A stretch of 64,000 nt of DNA from contig NC_045146.1 of assembly GCF_008831285.2 (NCBI RefSeq), forward strand, positions 682,001 to 746,000, in the 5' to 3' direction. The DNA is from Nymphaea colorata (lineage: Eukaryota > Streptophyta > Magnoliopsida > Nymphaeales > Nymphaeaceae). Positions within the stretch are counted from its first letter, which is position 1. Each line of letters starts with the position of its first letter. A program made the translations under genes and the position numbers. Positions 22,901 through 31,719 of this stretch are shown here, piece after piece. The notes beneath the pieces are model-generated. The model was not told the origin of the DNA. It did not search any database and saw nothing but the letters and a program-made list of their open reading frames with translations.

Positions 22901-25900
22901 TCGAAGAAGAGCCCATAGAAATTTGTACATTTCCAATGTGTGATATTGTGTGATGGGAACCATCTCCCGTGACAACTGAGCCTTTATCTAAATAAGGGAG
23001 AGCACTAGAGAGATTACCTGCGTCACCAGTAACATGGGCTGCTGCTCCAGAGTCCACATACCATTCTCCTTGCTCGTTTTGTTTCAAATGAAGCTTAGAC
23101 AGGGCTGTCATGAGGAGTTGTTGTACGTCTGCTGAAACATTAGATCCAGATGATGATGAAGCTGACCCTGCTGCTGCCTTGTTCTCACGTCTAATCTGAT
23201 TATTTTTGTTCTGCGGGTTGTGCCAACATTCTGACTTTACATGCCCCCTCTTGTTGCAATAGAAACAAGTCGGAACCCTTCTAGATGTGGCAGATGTAGT
23301 ATTCATGCCCTGTGGTGTTGGGAGAATCCCTCTTCCCATTCCTGCCTGAGGAATCCAAGTACGAGTGCGATTCCCTTGCAATGCATGTGTCCCTGTGATC
23401 AGTACATTGTGACTGTTGGAAGGAATCAAATTCTGTCGCTGAACACGACTAGCTTCGTGTTGAAATAACTTAGCCTTGAGATCTTCGAAAGATGGAAGAA
23501 TAGGTAGGACTTCCAAGGCTGTGCAAAAAATATCAAAATCTGTTCCCAATCCACTCAAGGCTTGTTGCACTTTGTCCTTGTCGCTGACGGGATGTCCAAT
23601 GGCAGCAAGTTGATCACTTACACTTTTAATTTCATTCAAATATTCCAAAACAGTACGCGTCCCACGCTTGATGTCCTGAAATTGCCTTTTTAACTGCAGA
23701 AAACGTGCTTCGGATACTTGAGAATACGTGGTGGCAAGGGTAGACCACAACTCTAGGGCTGTTAAATCATCATCAATACCTCCTAATACTTCCTCTGACA
23801 AAGTAGAAGTAATATAGGCAACAAGAGACTGGTCGTGAGCCAGCCAAGCTTCATACTCAGGATTATTTTCAGTAATGGTTTCATATTCAAATCTGATTTC
23901 ACTCATAGCCGCAGCCCCAGCAGCTTGATCTCCCACTACGGTTTTCTTCACTTCACGGTCAATATACATAGGAGGTGCTGGAGTGGTCCCATCGATATGC
24001 CCGTAGAGTCTATGACTTTTGATAAAAGGGACTATTTGACGTTTCCAAGTCAAATAGTTACTATGATTCAGCTTTTGTGAAATAAGTTGGGAGAGAAAGC
24101 TGGAAGATAGAAGAGAGGGGGTCGGCTGATCCATAATTGATTTAGGGCAACGACAAAAATTAGGGCAAAACGATGAGAAGATTAGGGCACAACGATTAGG
24201 GCAAATCACGCAAGATTTAGGGCAGAAACTGAAAAGAGGGATGATCACGCCAGAAAAGAAAGAATTTAGGGCAGATTAGGGCTAATCACATCAAACTGAA
24301 ATCACTCACCGGAGGACGATGCAACCTGGCTCTGATACCATGTAAGAATCTTCACAAAGTACTTGTCTCTCCGTATGCAAAACAGATATGTTGAGAAGAG
24401 AGGATGAAAGAAGACGATGGAGGAAAGGGAGCAGCCGGCTTAACTCAGCCCTGCGTTCCTTAATCTTTAATTAAAGAATAACCCTAATAGGGTACAACAG
24501 ATTTGTACATAAAAAGATAAAAAATTACAAGAGAGCCACCGCCTAGTAACTTTAGGCGTGTGGATATAAGGAGAATGGATCGGGTCTGAACAGACCCGAT
24601 CCCCATACGCTAACAGAAACTACTGTCTTCCACTAAGAGGACGCCTATGTAATAGTAGTTACCTTTAACAGCATTTTCATGACTCTCCCTACCTGCTGAA
24701 CCTGTGAACTTATGCAGTGGTAAAATATGAGGAGCCAACAAAAGCTTAGTTCACAAGATTGGGACTTCCAAGTTGAAGGAGGTCAACAGATCAATGTCTG
24801 CAATGCTTTTGTCATGATCTAGTGGGGTTCTGCCGGACCCTGGGTTGCCTGTCTAATAAAAAATATGATGAGAAGTGGATTGAGTTTCTAACCTTTCGTA
24901 TTAAATCTTTAATAACTTTATTCTTGATGGAGTTTAAACTCATAACATTTTGTTCAGCATTTTGCTCGTTGGTATTTTGCTGAAAAGGGTTTCAACTTTT
25001 AAGAACATCATTTTTTTTTTCGGTTGAAAAGCAAGTAATGCAGTGACCTAGTGTTGGCCATTGGGTTGTTTTGCATTATTATGAACTAGAGTTTTTAACA
25101 ATTTTAATGCAATGTCATTTTGTTTTTTCTTGATTGTTTTTTACCAGCATGACAAACTAAAGCAATTAACTTTACAAAGATGTAGTGCAATGAGATAATC
25201 GTGAAAAGACCAAAACGTAAGTTCCATCCTTTTGTAGCTTCCTCACTATTGCGTTTCAAATAAATAGTGAAGAAGCTTATGCATATGATACATGAGACAG
25301 CTCGCTTCCACCATTTACAATCAATGTCATTTGTAGTTTCTTTTAACAACACTTTTTGTGATTTGATTATCCCTTTCCTGTTGAAGCTAAGAACATATGA
25401 AGCTAAATCACATGAGTCTAGGTGTAGGTATGGTAGGACGGGTTCGGACACGACAATTTAAAAAGTGTGGGTACGGGGTTACAATGCTGATTTCACACAC
25501 ACATATACACAATGTTCTGAGGATACAGATCCTGCATTCAGAAGGAAAACACCAGTCTAGTGCATTTACTCTTTGAGTTCACTATGAACTTGTTATAAAA
25601 TGCTAATGCTACATTCTATAGCTTTTGAAAAGTCTAGTTTCTTTGTTTTTTGATAGGTTTTATAATAGGTTCAGAAGTGAGTATGTAGTATGTACCATCA
25701 ATATGCCTATTGTAAATGCATTCGGCTATTAGAAATGATTATGACATTTAGGGCTTTTACGGTAAAACTTAAAATACGCATAAATGCTTATATATGTCAA
25801 ATGGTTATGACATTTACATTAAAAATTAAAATAGTCGTTTATGTTAACCATAAGGAATAGTCACTAATAACGTCTCGGAGTTTTAAATGGCGAGGTTTTT

Positions 25901-28900
25901 CTTGGGTATAATACGGCAAGATTGAAAAAAACGGGAAAAATATGGTAAATTTTTAAAAATTTTAAAAACTAAAAATGAGGGAAAAATAAAATAAATGAGA
26001 AACTAATAACACAAACATCACAAGATAAAGTAGATTTGCAACAAATAAAAAATAGAAAATGAAAAAAAAGCCTGTTTGGCATTAAAAAAAAATGAAAAAA
26101 GTGAAAAGAAAAACGCTTTCTCCATTTTTAACGTTTTTTAAAGTTTTAAATGGTCATTTAATTTTATCGCGTTTTTTCGAAAAAAACACGTTTTCTGTAA
26201 CGGTAAACACAACTTCAAGTATGTTTAATCATATGCATAGTCAGCATGATCGACTATCAGTTTATGTTTTGAATCTGGTCCGATCGAGACCAGATCCACA
26301 ACATGGCCACTCGGGCAGGGTATGTGTGTCTCAGACTCTCAGTACTGGCATACCAACCCAGGTATGCCAGCATCCATGTTACATAGACATGCAGTGATTA
26401 AATATGAGGAGCCATCAAGAGCTTAGATGACAAAGTTGGGAATTTCAAGTTGAAGAAAGTCAAGAAAACAATATCTGCAATGTTTTGCCATGATCTAGTG
26501 GGGTTCTGCCTAACCCTGGTTACTTGTTTAATAAAAACATATGATGAGAAGCAGATCAAGTATCTCTTTTTTTGTATCATGACTTTGAGAATTCATAAAT
26601 TCCAGCTTGAGCAGTTGCAGCATACTCAGGTTGGAGTTTTCTTTTGAATAATTATAATAGCATGATAAAATAATTTGCAGAATTTCATAAGTACTTGTTT
26701 ACCATGCGGCACTGCTGACTTGGTTATATCTGTGACATTGAACGTTTAAGGTGATCAATTGAATGTTAGGCTGAAACCTGAAAGTAACAATTAAATTGGG
26801 CTAGTAAGATGTGTGTGAGAGAGGCCGGAGAAATCAACGTCATGATATATATTTATATATATATATATATATGAACTAAAATCAACCAGCTACCTCTATG
26901 GCCGAACAGTTATTATTATTATTTTTTTACTTTGTGATGTTAAAACCATTGTAAAAAGTGCATTTGCAACGGGCCGACAGCCAATTGCTTGGCTACGGTT
27001 TTCAGCAACAAAATGCACTTGTTGCAACAATTTTTAGTGGAAAAATAAAAAAGTAACCATCTGGCCATAGTGGTAACCTTCTGATTAGTAGCGCACACTG
27101 CTTGGCCACCTGCTTTCACCTGTTATATACACTTCAAACTTTAATTCATCTATAGATTGTTAGTTCGTATATTTTTATATAATCTTTTTACATGCACGTA
27201 CACACACACACATATATGCACTCAAATCCACTGGTACGCTGCATGTTCACATGACATAGTTTCAACTTGTTTCTTAAATTTTCAACATTTTTTCTATTCA
27301 CGTTTTTATCATCGACATATAAATAATAATCTTTCAGCTGTTCCTTTATCTTTCTCTAAGATCTTCTCTGGCTTTGGATATGCAGTATCTCTAAAGCGAA
27401 CTTGAATGAATATTCCGAGAGAATTGAAGCACTTGCAGCTACATTAGCTTCCATGGTATTTAGATATATCTTCTAGTCCACACTCAAAATTTTGACTTAA
27501 TGTTAGGTTGTTTACTTGGAACATGCTCCTGCCCTTGTTGTATTGTCAATCTACTTACTTTGTTCTGCCTTACTTTTAATTTTGCTTCTTAAGTGAGAGG
27601 GTTTGATTATCTTGAGAGAATCAAGATAAAAATTGGAAACAAGAAATTCCTCTCAAGGACGTTCTTTTAATTTTTGATGGTTTACCTGAGGTCCAGAACA
27701 ATGGTTACCAGCAGTTTATTTCGTATCGGGAGATAGCTGAAAAGGAATTCACTTGACGAGATGTTGGAATGTTGACATAGCCCTTACGTCTTTTTTTGCC
27801 TTGATCAGAGACCAAATGACCTAGTTCAGGCTGATGTCCACGGGTTGAAAGATTCAGGTGACATCCAACCTGAAGAAACACTGCCAAGACCAGAGCCAAG
27901 TCAAATGAACAAGCCCTCATCACAAACTCTTAGAAGGAGATATTTGTGAGTATGGTAGGTGCTGAATTATGTTGAAACATTATGGAGTTCTGAGTTCTAT
28001 AAGACTTAAATGCAGGTCTAACTCAGAAGGAGATGCCAAGGTTTCTGACAAGAGAGACAACAATTCCTCTGCTAAGCTAGACAGTTATGCTCAGGAGCAC
28101 ATAGAAAAGCATCGGTAATTTTTATTTGCTTAAACAATTCTTACTTCTGGTGTGATGGGAATGATGGTCAAATGTCTTCACTGAGAATTGGTAAAAAGAA
28201 ACCATAAGTTTTCCTTTTAAATTTGGAACGTTTCCTTGCCTGCTTGTTTTGTAATTTGGAAACCACTGTGTTTTCTGCAAACAAAGGAAAAAATGTTACA
28301 TGATTTTGTCTCCACAAATTCATCTCTTGAACTTTCCAAAAGAAAATCATTTTGTCAAAGCAAAGGCTAGCTTAACTCATAATATAGCTAGTTTTATGCA
28401 TACTTCACACAATCAAATTCAGCAATCTATCTTTTGGGAGTCTTCCATTTAGTCTGTGGTGGTTCACAGGGTGCCCAGGTGATTAAATGCCACTTCAAAA
28501 CTGACTTGGACTGCCACACTCCTGGCCATGTAAATATAACATATTTTCTTGTTTCAGATATAAATTTGGGAAACAAATAGCTAATGGCATGATCTCCCAT
28601 CATGGGACGTTGTTACCATTTTACCTGGGTGCTAGTGTTGAAGGGTTGCTTCTGCAATTTGGATGATGAGAGGCAGGGCTTTATTATACACGATTGATTT
28701 GCTTAAGCATTTTTACATAATTATTTGAAAAAATAAAACTAACTTTTCTTAGGTTAGAAAAAATGCTCAGCATCACAGATATAATCATTGGTCTATTACA
28801 TGTGAAGGAAATGTTTAGCGTTGTATAATGATAGTTAGCCGGTGCATTCTTTCAGTTTGGGCTACAGAAATCAGAGGTGGATTGTCTCTCAGCTTTTAAA

Positions 28901-30781
28901 CCAAAATAAAAGGAAAAAGAAGATCACATTTTCAACTGCTCAAAAATATTTCGATTTCAAAATTTGGATACATAATTTGTGTTCATGAGATGATGTATCG
29001 ATCCAATTATATCTCTGAGATGATGTAAATTTCTATATCCTTCAATGGAACTTATTACCTTATTTTGCTTCCAATGTTAAAAATGGATTTGATAAAAATA
29101 ACTATTTCAAATAATGTAAAGGGAGTGCCATACTCTTTCATGATCAAGTATGCATGATAAGCCATGTGGTCTAAAATTCCACCTGTGTATTCACCTTGGA
29201 TTAGTAGCCACCCGGTCAGAAGTTATGGGGCTATAGTTTCTATTTGCTGTTCTGTGTGTTGGAATATATTTCAATGATGTAGAGTTCTCAAAGCAATCCC
29301 CTGATTTCCTATGCTGGTATAATAGGAAACTACAGGAGGACCTCACAGATGAAATGGTTGTCCTAGCACGGCAGCTAAAGGAGAGCAGCCTGTTGATGAG
29401 TCAATCAGTGAAGGAGACTGAGAAGGTATTATAATTTAAGTTCAGTTTCTTGCTTCTGCTTTGCAAACATCAGATAGGTGCTGGAGTTTTTAGACCTTTT
29501 TGGTGTCAACCAGCCAATTTGGTGTCAAAAGCATTTCATGGTTGAAAGCTGGTATTGAACTATCAGCTCTTTCACAATATTCAACATAGCCCATGCATCT
29601 ACTTGCTATGCCAATCCTCCTATGTTATATGTGGCTTGGTCTGTCTTCTACCTTCGTTGTTAATTATGCCTAACCATTTAAGGTTGTCACTATAACTTTG
29701 CCTTCTTGGCAGCACCAGTCTTGTTTCTTGTAGTTATCGTGGTCAAGGAAAATTGGATGTTAACAGTTGTAATCAATATGTAAATTCAGGTAGCCGATGG
29801 CTTGTTGGACTTTGGAGTCTATTCATTTAATGTTTGTAGCAAGCACACGACTGATCGGAAAGATGGTTTCTTGAGCTAAGGTCATGCTATTATTTTTTTA
29901 ACCAAGGGATCATAGGCTTAAAGTCCATTCAGGACATCCACTAACTAGCTTGACCATGGAAAAGAAAGAATGAATGAAAAGCCAATGACAAGCATGCAGT
30001 CATCAACCTGATGATTGAGTTCTCCACATTGGAGGTATTATGGTGTTCCAACAACCTTGTGACCTATTAGTCAACTTGCATGTAATAAAGCAACTTATCA
30101 GCATTTTTTTTGAAACTGGGCCTTTTCTTTTCATGAGCATTTTTCCAAACAAAAGAAGGATAACTTGCATCTCTATTTGGCTTCATAAATTGTTCTTCAC
30201 CTGCCATAGTTCTTGGTTTTGTAGGATCCAGAGTAAAGTATATAGTTGGTTTGGAACAAGAAGGCTAAGAACATAATTATCCATTTCCTGAGCCCATTTA
30301 CTTGTTCTGTTGGATATATATCAGGATATTTTGAAACTGTGGTTTTCTTTTTCATGAGCATTTTTTCCAAACAAAGAAAGACAACTTGCGCTTCTATTTG
30401 GCTTCATAAATTGTTTCTCACCTGCCATAATTCTTGGTTACTTCTGTAGGATCCAGAGTAAAGTATATAGTTGGTTTGGAATAAAAAGGCTAAGAGCATA
30501 ATTATCCATATCCTAAGCCCATTTACTTGCTCTTCAAAGGTATTAGGATATGCAAAAAATTTCTTACGGAGTACAAGCTCCTAATGCATCTTTTTGTCCT
30601 TCAGATACTTGATTCTACTGAGAAAGCTGTGGAGCATAGTCTAGCCAGCACTGGCCATGCCAATACGCGTGCAATGGAAGTCTACTCACGGAGCTTCAAC
30701 ACTACATGCTTCACATGGCTCTTGATCTTTGTCATGAGTTGCGTGTTTGTCATGGTTGTGCTTCTCATACGTGTTACTTGA
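16931..30781 (+). CDS. USE1: USE1-type SNARE (vesicle fusion protein), seven coding exons
   Basis: USE1 proteins are small SNAREs of the ER that help fuse Golgi-derived retrograde vesicles. Exons: 16931-17014, 18144-18211, 27386-27455, 27809-27945, 28016-28114, 29326-29425 and 30605-30781. All have GT-AG borders and the phases join without a stop, giving 244 residues, the usual plant length. The start [14 protein letters not shown] is the conserved family start. Residues 40-75 hold GLPR and [11 protein letters not shown] coiled-coil SNARE region covers about 150-215 ([20 protein letters not shown], then TGHANTRA). A single C-terminal anchor spans about 221-242 ([20 protein letters not shown]), ending IRVT. 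Intron 2 is 9.2 kb because it holds copia element 3. The frame is intact, so the gene is presumably functional. Confidence 0.95.
19180..19554 (+). repeat. intronic segment A, interrupted by copia element 3
   Basis: This stretch, continuing after the element at 24621 to about 24700, aligns with 24910-25345. Shared phrases include CTTGTTGGTATT/CTCGTTGGTATT, AAGAACATCATTT, AAAGACCAAAAC and TTTCAAATAA. Alignment resumes across the insertion point, so A' shows the pre-insertion state. It is an old local duplication within the intron. Confidence 0.7.
19555..19829 (-). repeat. 3' LTR of copia element 3 (275 bp)
   Basis: Plus-strand view TGTAAG...CTAACA; element orientation TGTTAG...CTTACA. It is identical by eye to 24341-24615. 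It contains a perfect hairpin at 19791-19816 (12-bp arms GGATCGGGTCTG, loop AA). Confidence 0.96.
19824..24134 (-). CDS. copia element 3 gag-pol polyprotein, intact
   Basis: One frame of 1,474 codons is open from 24248. The likely start is the ATG at 24134 ([12 protein letters not shown], residue 39), because the preceding residues are Cys-rich and unlike gag; this gives 1,436 residues. Numbering from 24248: UBN2-type gag about 60-280, CCHC knuckle [14 protein letters not shown] 328-341 and protease DSG 399-401. The integrase DDE residues are D607, D670 and E706 (35 residues between the last two). RT has YVDD at 1149-1152, and RNase H starts DADWAGD at 1318, then [18 protein letters not shown] and ADLFTKGL. 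The TAG stop (19826-19824) lies within the first six bases of the 3' LTR (TGTTAG), so the protein end depends on the LTR. Confidence 0.97.
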   Translation of the reverse strand: MDQPTPSLLSSSFLSQLISQKLNHSNYLTWKRQIVPFIKSHRLYGHIDGTTPAPPMYIDREVKKTVVGDQAAGAAAMSEIRFEYETITENNPEYEAWLAHDQSLVAYITSTLSEEVLGGIDDDLTALELWSTLATTYSQVSEARFLQLKRQFQDIKRGTRTVLEYLNEIKSVSDQLAAIGHPVSDKDKVQQALSGLGTDFDIFCTALEVLPILPSFEDLKAKLFQHEASRVQRQNLIPSNSHNVLITGTHALQGNRTRTWIPQAGMGRGILPTPQGMNTTSATSRRVPTCFYCNKRGHVKSECWHNPQNKNNQIRRENKAAAGSASSSSGSNVSADVQQLLMTALSKLHLKQNEQGEWYVDSGAAAHVTGDAGNLSSALPYLDKGSVVTGDGSHHTISHIGNVQISMGSSSIPLKNVLVVPSVKKNIISVSKLIDDTQSSVEFTPSSVYVKDARTKKTFAEGTRKGDMYVLEGAPQMSKSHPSDSCFPSHSEVNVTEYNKPSIWHGRLAHCSQSFVRSVVADGLLDKSSLSSVSESSMCSSCHICKSHALPFQLINKRAPKVFDTIYSDVWGPAPVPSSSGSRYYVIFVDSYSRYTWIHFMKQKSEVFRLFTQFHALLQNKYSSNIVHFQCDGGGEFISNEFTEYLLDNGITRQISCPHTPQQNGIAERKHRHIVESALSMMHETDLPMTLWTEAFHTAVHVINRLPLALLDGKSPFFLLHQEQPRYEELRVFGCVCYVHVDVSLRNKFQDRAVLCRFIGYAENYKGYRCYNPKTGRVHISRHVVFDENRLQDPKATSVTLKDKNEVYDTWLHAEILRQGAAMLTEHNEQVVNEPETSVSSSLSSTTSLDSMPSSSQPSEPPMHNRFSGLVYSRRSVPTAVPRQSQRVRHPIDRWVSYNSFSLDFQLFMTEVSKKVEPTSYHNASKEKCWVEAMNEEMAALHECQTWQIVPRPVDKNVVGSKWVYKLKYKPDGSIDRYKARLVARGFTQQYGEDYDETFSPVIKMGTIRVIISLAVSYGWPLYQLDVKNAFLHGILKEEVYMEQPPGYTTHDSQKWVCKLHKSLYGLKQASRSWFDRFSHHIQQIGFLRSSLDHSLFIYRTGEATTWLLIYVDDIVITGNSSSHISYVKGMLKQEFKMKDLGELRYFLGVELDRTNDSLTLTQHKYTLDVLDRAGMTNCKPITTPSVLNTKLTASDGTAAYSNPTFYRSIVGMLQYLTFTRPDIVYAVNQISQFMHAPTEGHMDAAKRILRYLKATLGDGLVYTKCSNVSLGHSIYTYTDADWAGDPDDRRSVSGFCLFLDSNLICWSSKKQRAVARSSTEAEYRAMAAGTAEASWLRHLLGELNLPIVRSSLLCDNQSAIKIAFNPILHNRTKHIEIDQHFIRQKVEEAEILPTYISTNEQIADLFTKGLTGQHFWDLKNKLCMIKSHAQLEGSC
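19830..19841 (-). promoter_or_regulatory. polypurine tract of copia element 3
   Basis: The minus strand reads TTGAGGGGAGC immediately before the 3' LTR. It lies inside the last codons of the gag-pol frame. Confidence 0.88.
24328..24340 (-). promoter_or_regulatory. primer binding site of copia element 3
   Basis: The minus strand reads TGGTATCAGAGCC immediately next to the 5' LTR without spacer. It is complementary to the initiator tRNA-Met 3' end. Confidence 0.94.
24341..24615 (-). repeat. 5' LTR of copia element 3 (275 bp)
   Basis: Same length and sequence by eye as the 3' LTR, including the 12-bp-arm hairpin at 24577-24602. It would carry the promoter for the element's RNA, which would be antisense to the USE1 intron. 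Confidence 0.96.
24705..24900 (+). repeat. intronic repeat B, copy 1
   Basis: About 170-190 bp recurs at about 26390-26570. Both contain AAATATGAGGAGCCA, CATGATCTAGTGGGGTTCTG and ATATGATGAGAAG. Together with the A/A' pair it shows that intron 2 grew by local duplication as well as by retrotransposon insertion. Confidence 0.75.
24910..25345 (+). repeat. intronic segment A', paralogous empty site of copia element 3
   Basis: Uninterrupted counterpart of segment A. Near 25290 it reads ACATGAGACAGCTC where segment A has ACATGAAAC, the element, then TACTGTC. It therefore supports the insertion point and the 5-bp duplication independently. Confidence 0.7.
26390..26570 (+). repeat. intronic repeat B, copy 2
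   Basis: Partner of 24705-24900, clearly diverged and with small gaps, so the duplication is older than element 3. Confidence 0.75.
26875..27090 (+). repeat. dispersed repeat, copy 2 (partner near 14.9 kb)
   Basis: Partner of 14852-15048, preceded here by a (TA)n tract at about 26848-26872. It lies about 300 bp before exon 3 of USE1. Confidence 0.6.
30110..30545 (+). repeat. tandem duplication of about 221 bp in USE1 intron 6
   Basis: Unit 1 is about 30110-30330 and unit 2 about 30331-30545. Both contain CATGAGCATTTT, ATTTGGCTTCATAAATTG and GGATCCAGAGTAAAGTATAT. Each unit holds a TTNTGTAG/GATCCAG acceptor-like junction. The duplication lies directly before the last coding exon. Confidence 0.85.
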
Positions 30782-31250
30782 AAAAAGGGTCTTCTGGATA
30801 ATCATATTCCATGTGCTACAGTATCATGGCTTCTGCATTATCGTGCAGCAAGTGGATTTGAAGATTTTCAGGAAGATTGTAAGATGGCCGATGAAATCCC
30901 ATCAGCTAGTCAATCTTTTTCATGCGTGCTTGTTATGGTTGTGGTTTCCATAATGCATCAAGAAAAGTTTTTCCCCTGATCGCCATGATGCTTGTGTTAC
31001 GTTTGTCTCAAATAGGTTTTCATGGCTCTTTTGCACCAGTCCGCAGAAGATGGCTTTGAAGATCTGTCCTGAACATGTGTGATGGCATGCAACTCCATAG
31101 CTAGTACATCTTTTAGAATTTCATAGGGTACAGCTGAAGGCTTGCTGCATCGCAGAGTGTAGGTATTGGACTGATTAAGCCTTCTGTCACTTGTCATGTG
31201 TCTTAAATGTGACTATAATTAGTCTGCAACCAAATAAAATTTGATACATG
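30782..31250 (+). terminator. 3' UTR and poly(A) signal of USE1
   Basis: AATAAA at about 31233-31238 is followed by T/A-rich sequence, about 450 bp after the USE1 stop. This is the first good polyadenylation signal on the plus strand after the gene. No transcript end is known. Confidence 0.45.
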
Positions 31251-31574
31251 TATATATGTTCCCTTTGCAGTGTCTGATCCTTGCTCTTTTTGTTCGTAAT
31301 TATACGCTTCACAGGCATTCCTGGTCAGATTATGCTTGAGCTGTGGGGGCTTGCAAACTTGGCCTGATGGAGGAGAGGTTTGCGCCTTGTGTGTACGTAA
31401 GTTGACTTCTTAGAATGAACTGATATTTAGGAAGACCACCTGTATGAAATTAAAGCTGCAAATTCCGGATAGAAATAGGAGAGATACGGGTGTGCCTCAC
31501 AATTAAAATATAGGCTAAAAGATACCACAAAAATTAATGTCATGTTAGTGTGTTTGTAATTAGGTACGAGTACA

Positions 31575-31716
31575 GAACATATTTTGAGGTGTGTGTAAGT
31601 GAAAAGTTCATCCGGGCCATTTAATCTTGCCAACGGGAACATATTTTGAGGTGTGTGTAAGTGAAAAGTTCATTCGAGCCATTTAATCTTGCCAACGGTT
31701 TTAATCTTGCCAACGG
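31575..31716 (+). repeat. 62-bp tandem repeat, two units plus partial third
   Basis: Units at 31575-31636 and 31637-31698 differ at two or three positions. The last 18 bp (TTTTAATCTTGCCAACGG) is repeated again at 31699-31716. This is a recent slippage-type duplication in intergenic DNA. Confidence 0.92.
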
Positions 31717-31719
31717 TTG

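Larger units (their letters stand above)
19550..24620 (-). mobile_element. Ty1/copia LTR retrotransposon 3, intact and very young
   Basis: The element lies on the minus strand, 19555-24615 (5,061 bp), flanked by GAAAC at 19550-19554 and 24616-24620. It has two 275-bp LTRs in which I found no difference, a perfect primer site, a polypurine tract and a single uninterrupted gag-pol frame with all catalytic residues. It lies in intron 2 of USE1 in opposite orientation to the gene. Identical LTRs mean very recent insertion, since the two LTRs are identical at the time of integration. Nothing in the sequence prevents it from being autonomous, but activity cannot be judged from sequence alone. Confidence 0.97.

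Noticed and set aside
24135-24248. Upstream ATG of the element 3 gag-pol frame as the true start
   Set aside because: The 38 residues before MDQPTP are Cys/Pro/Phe-rich repeats of CPN-type text unlike gag N-termini. The ATG at 24134 fits family starts better.
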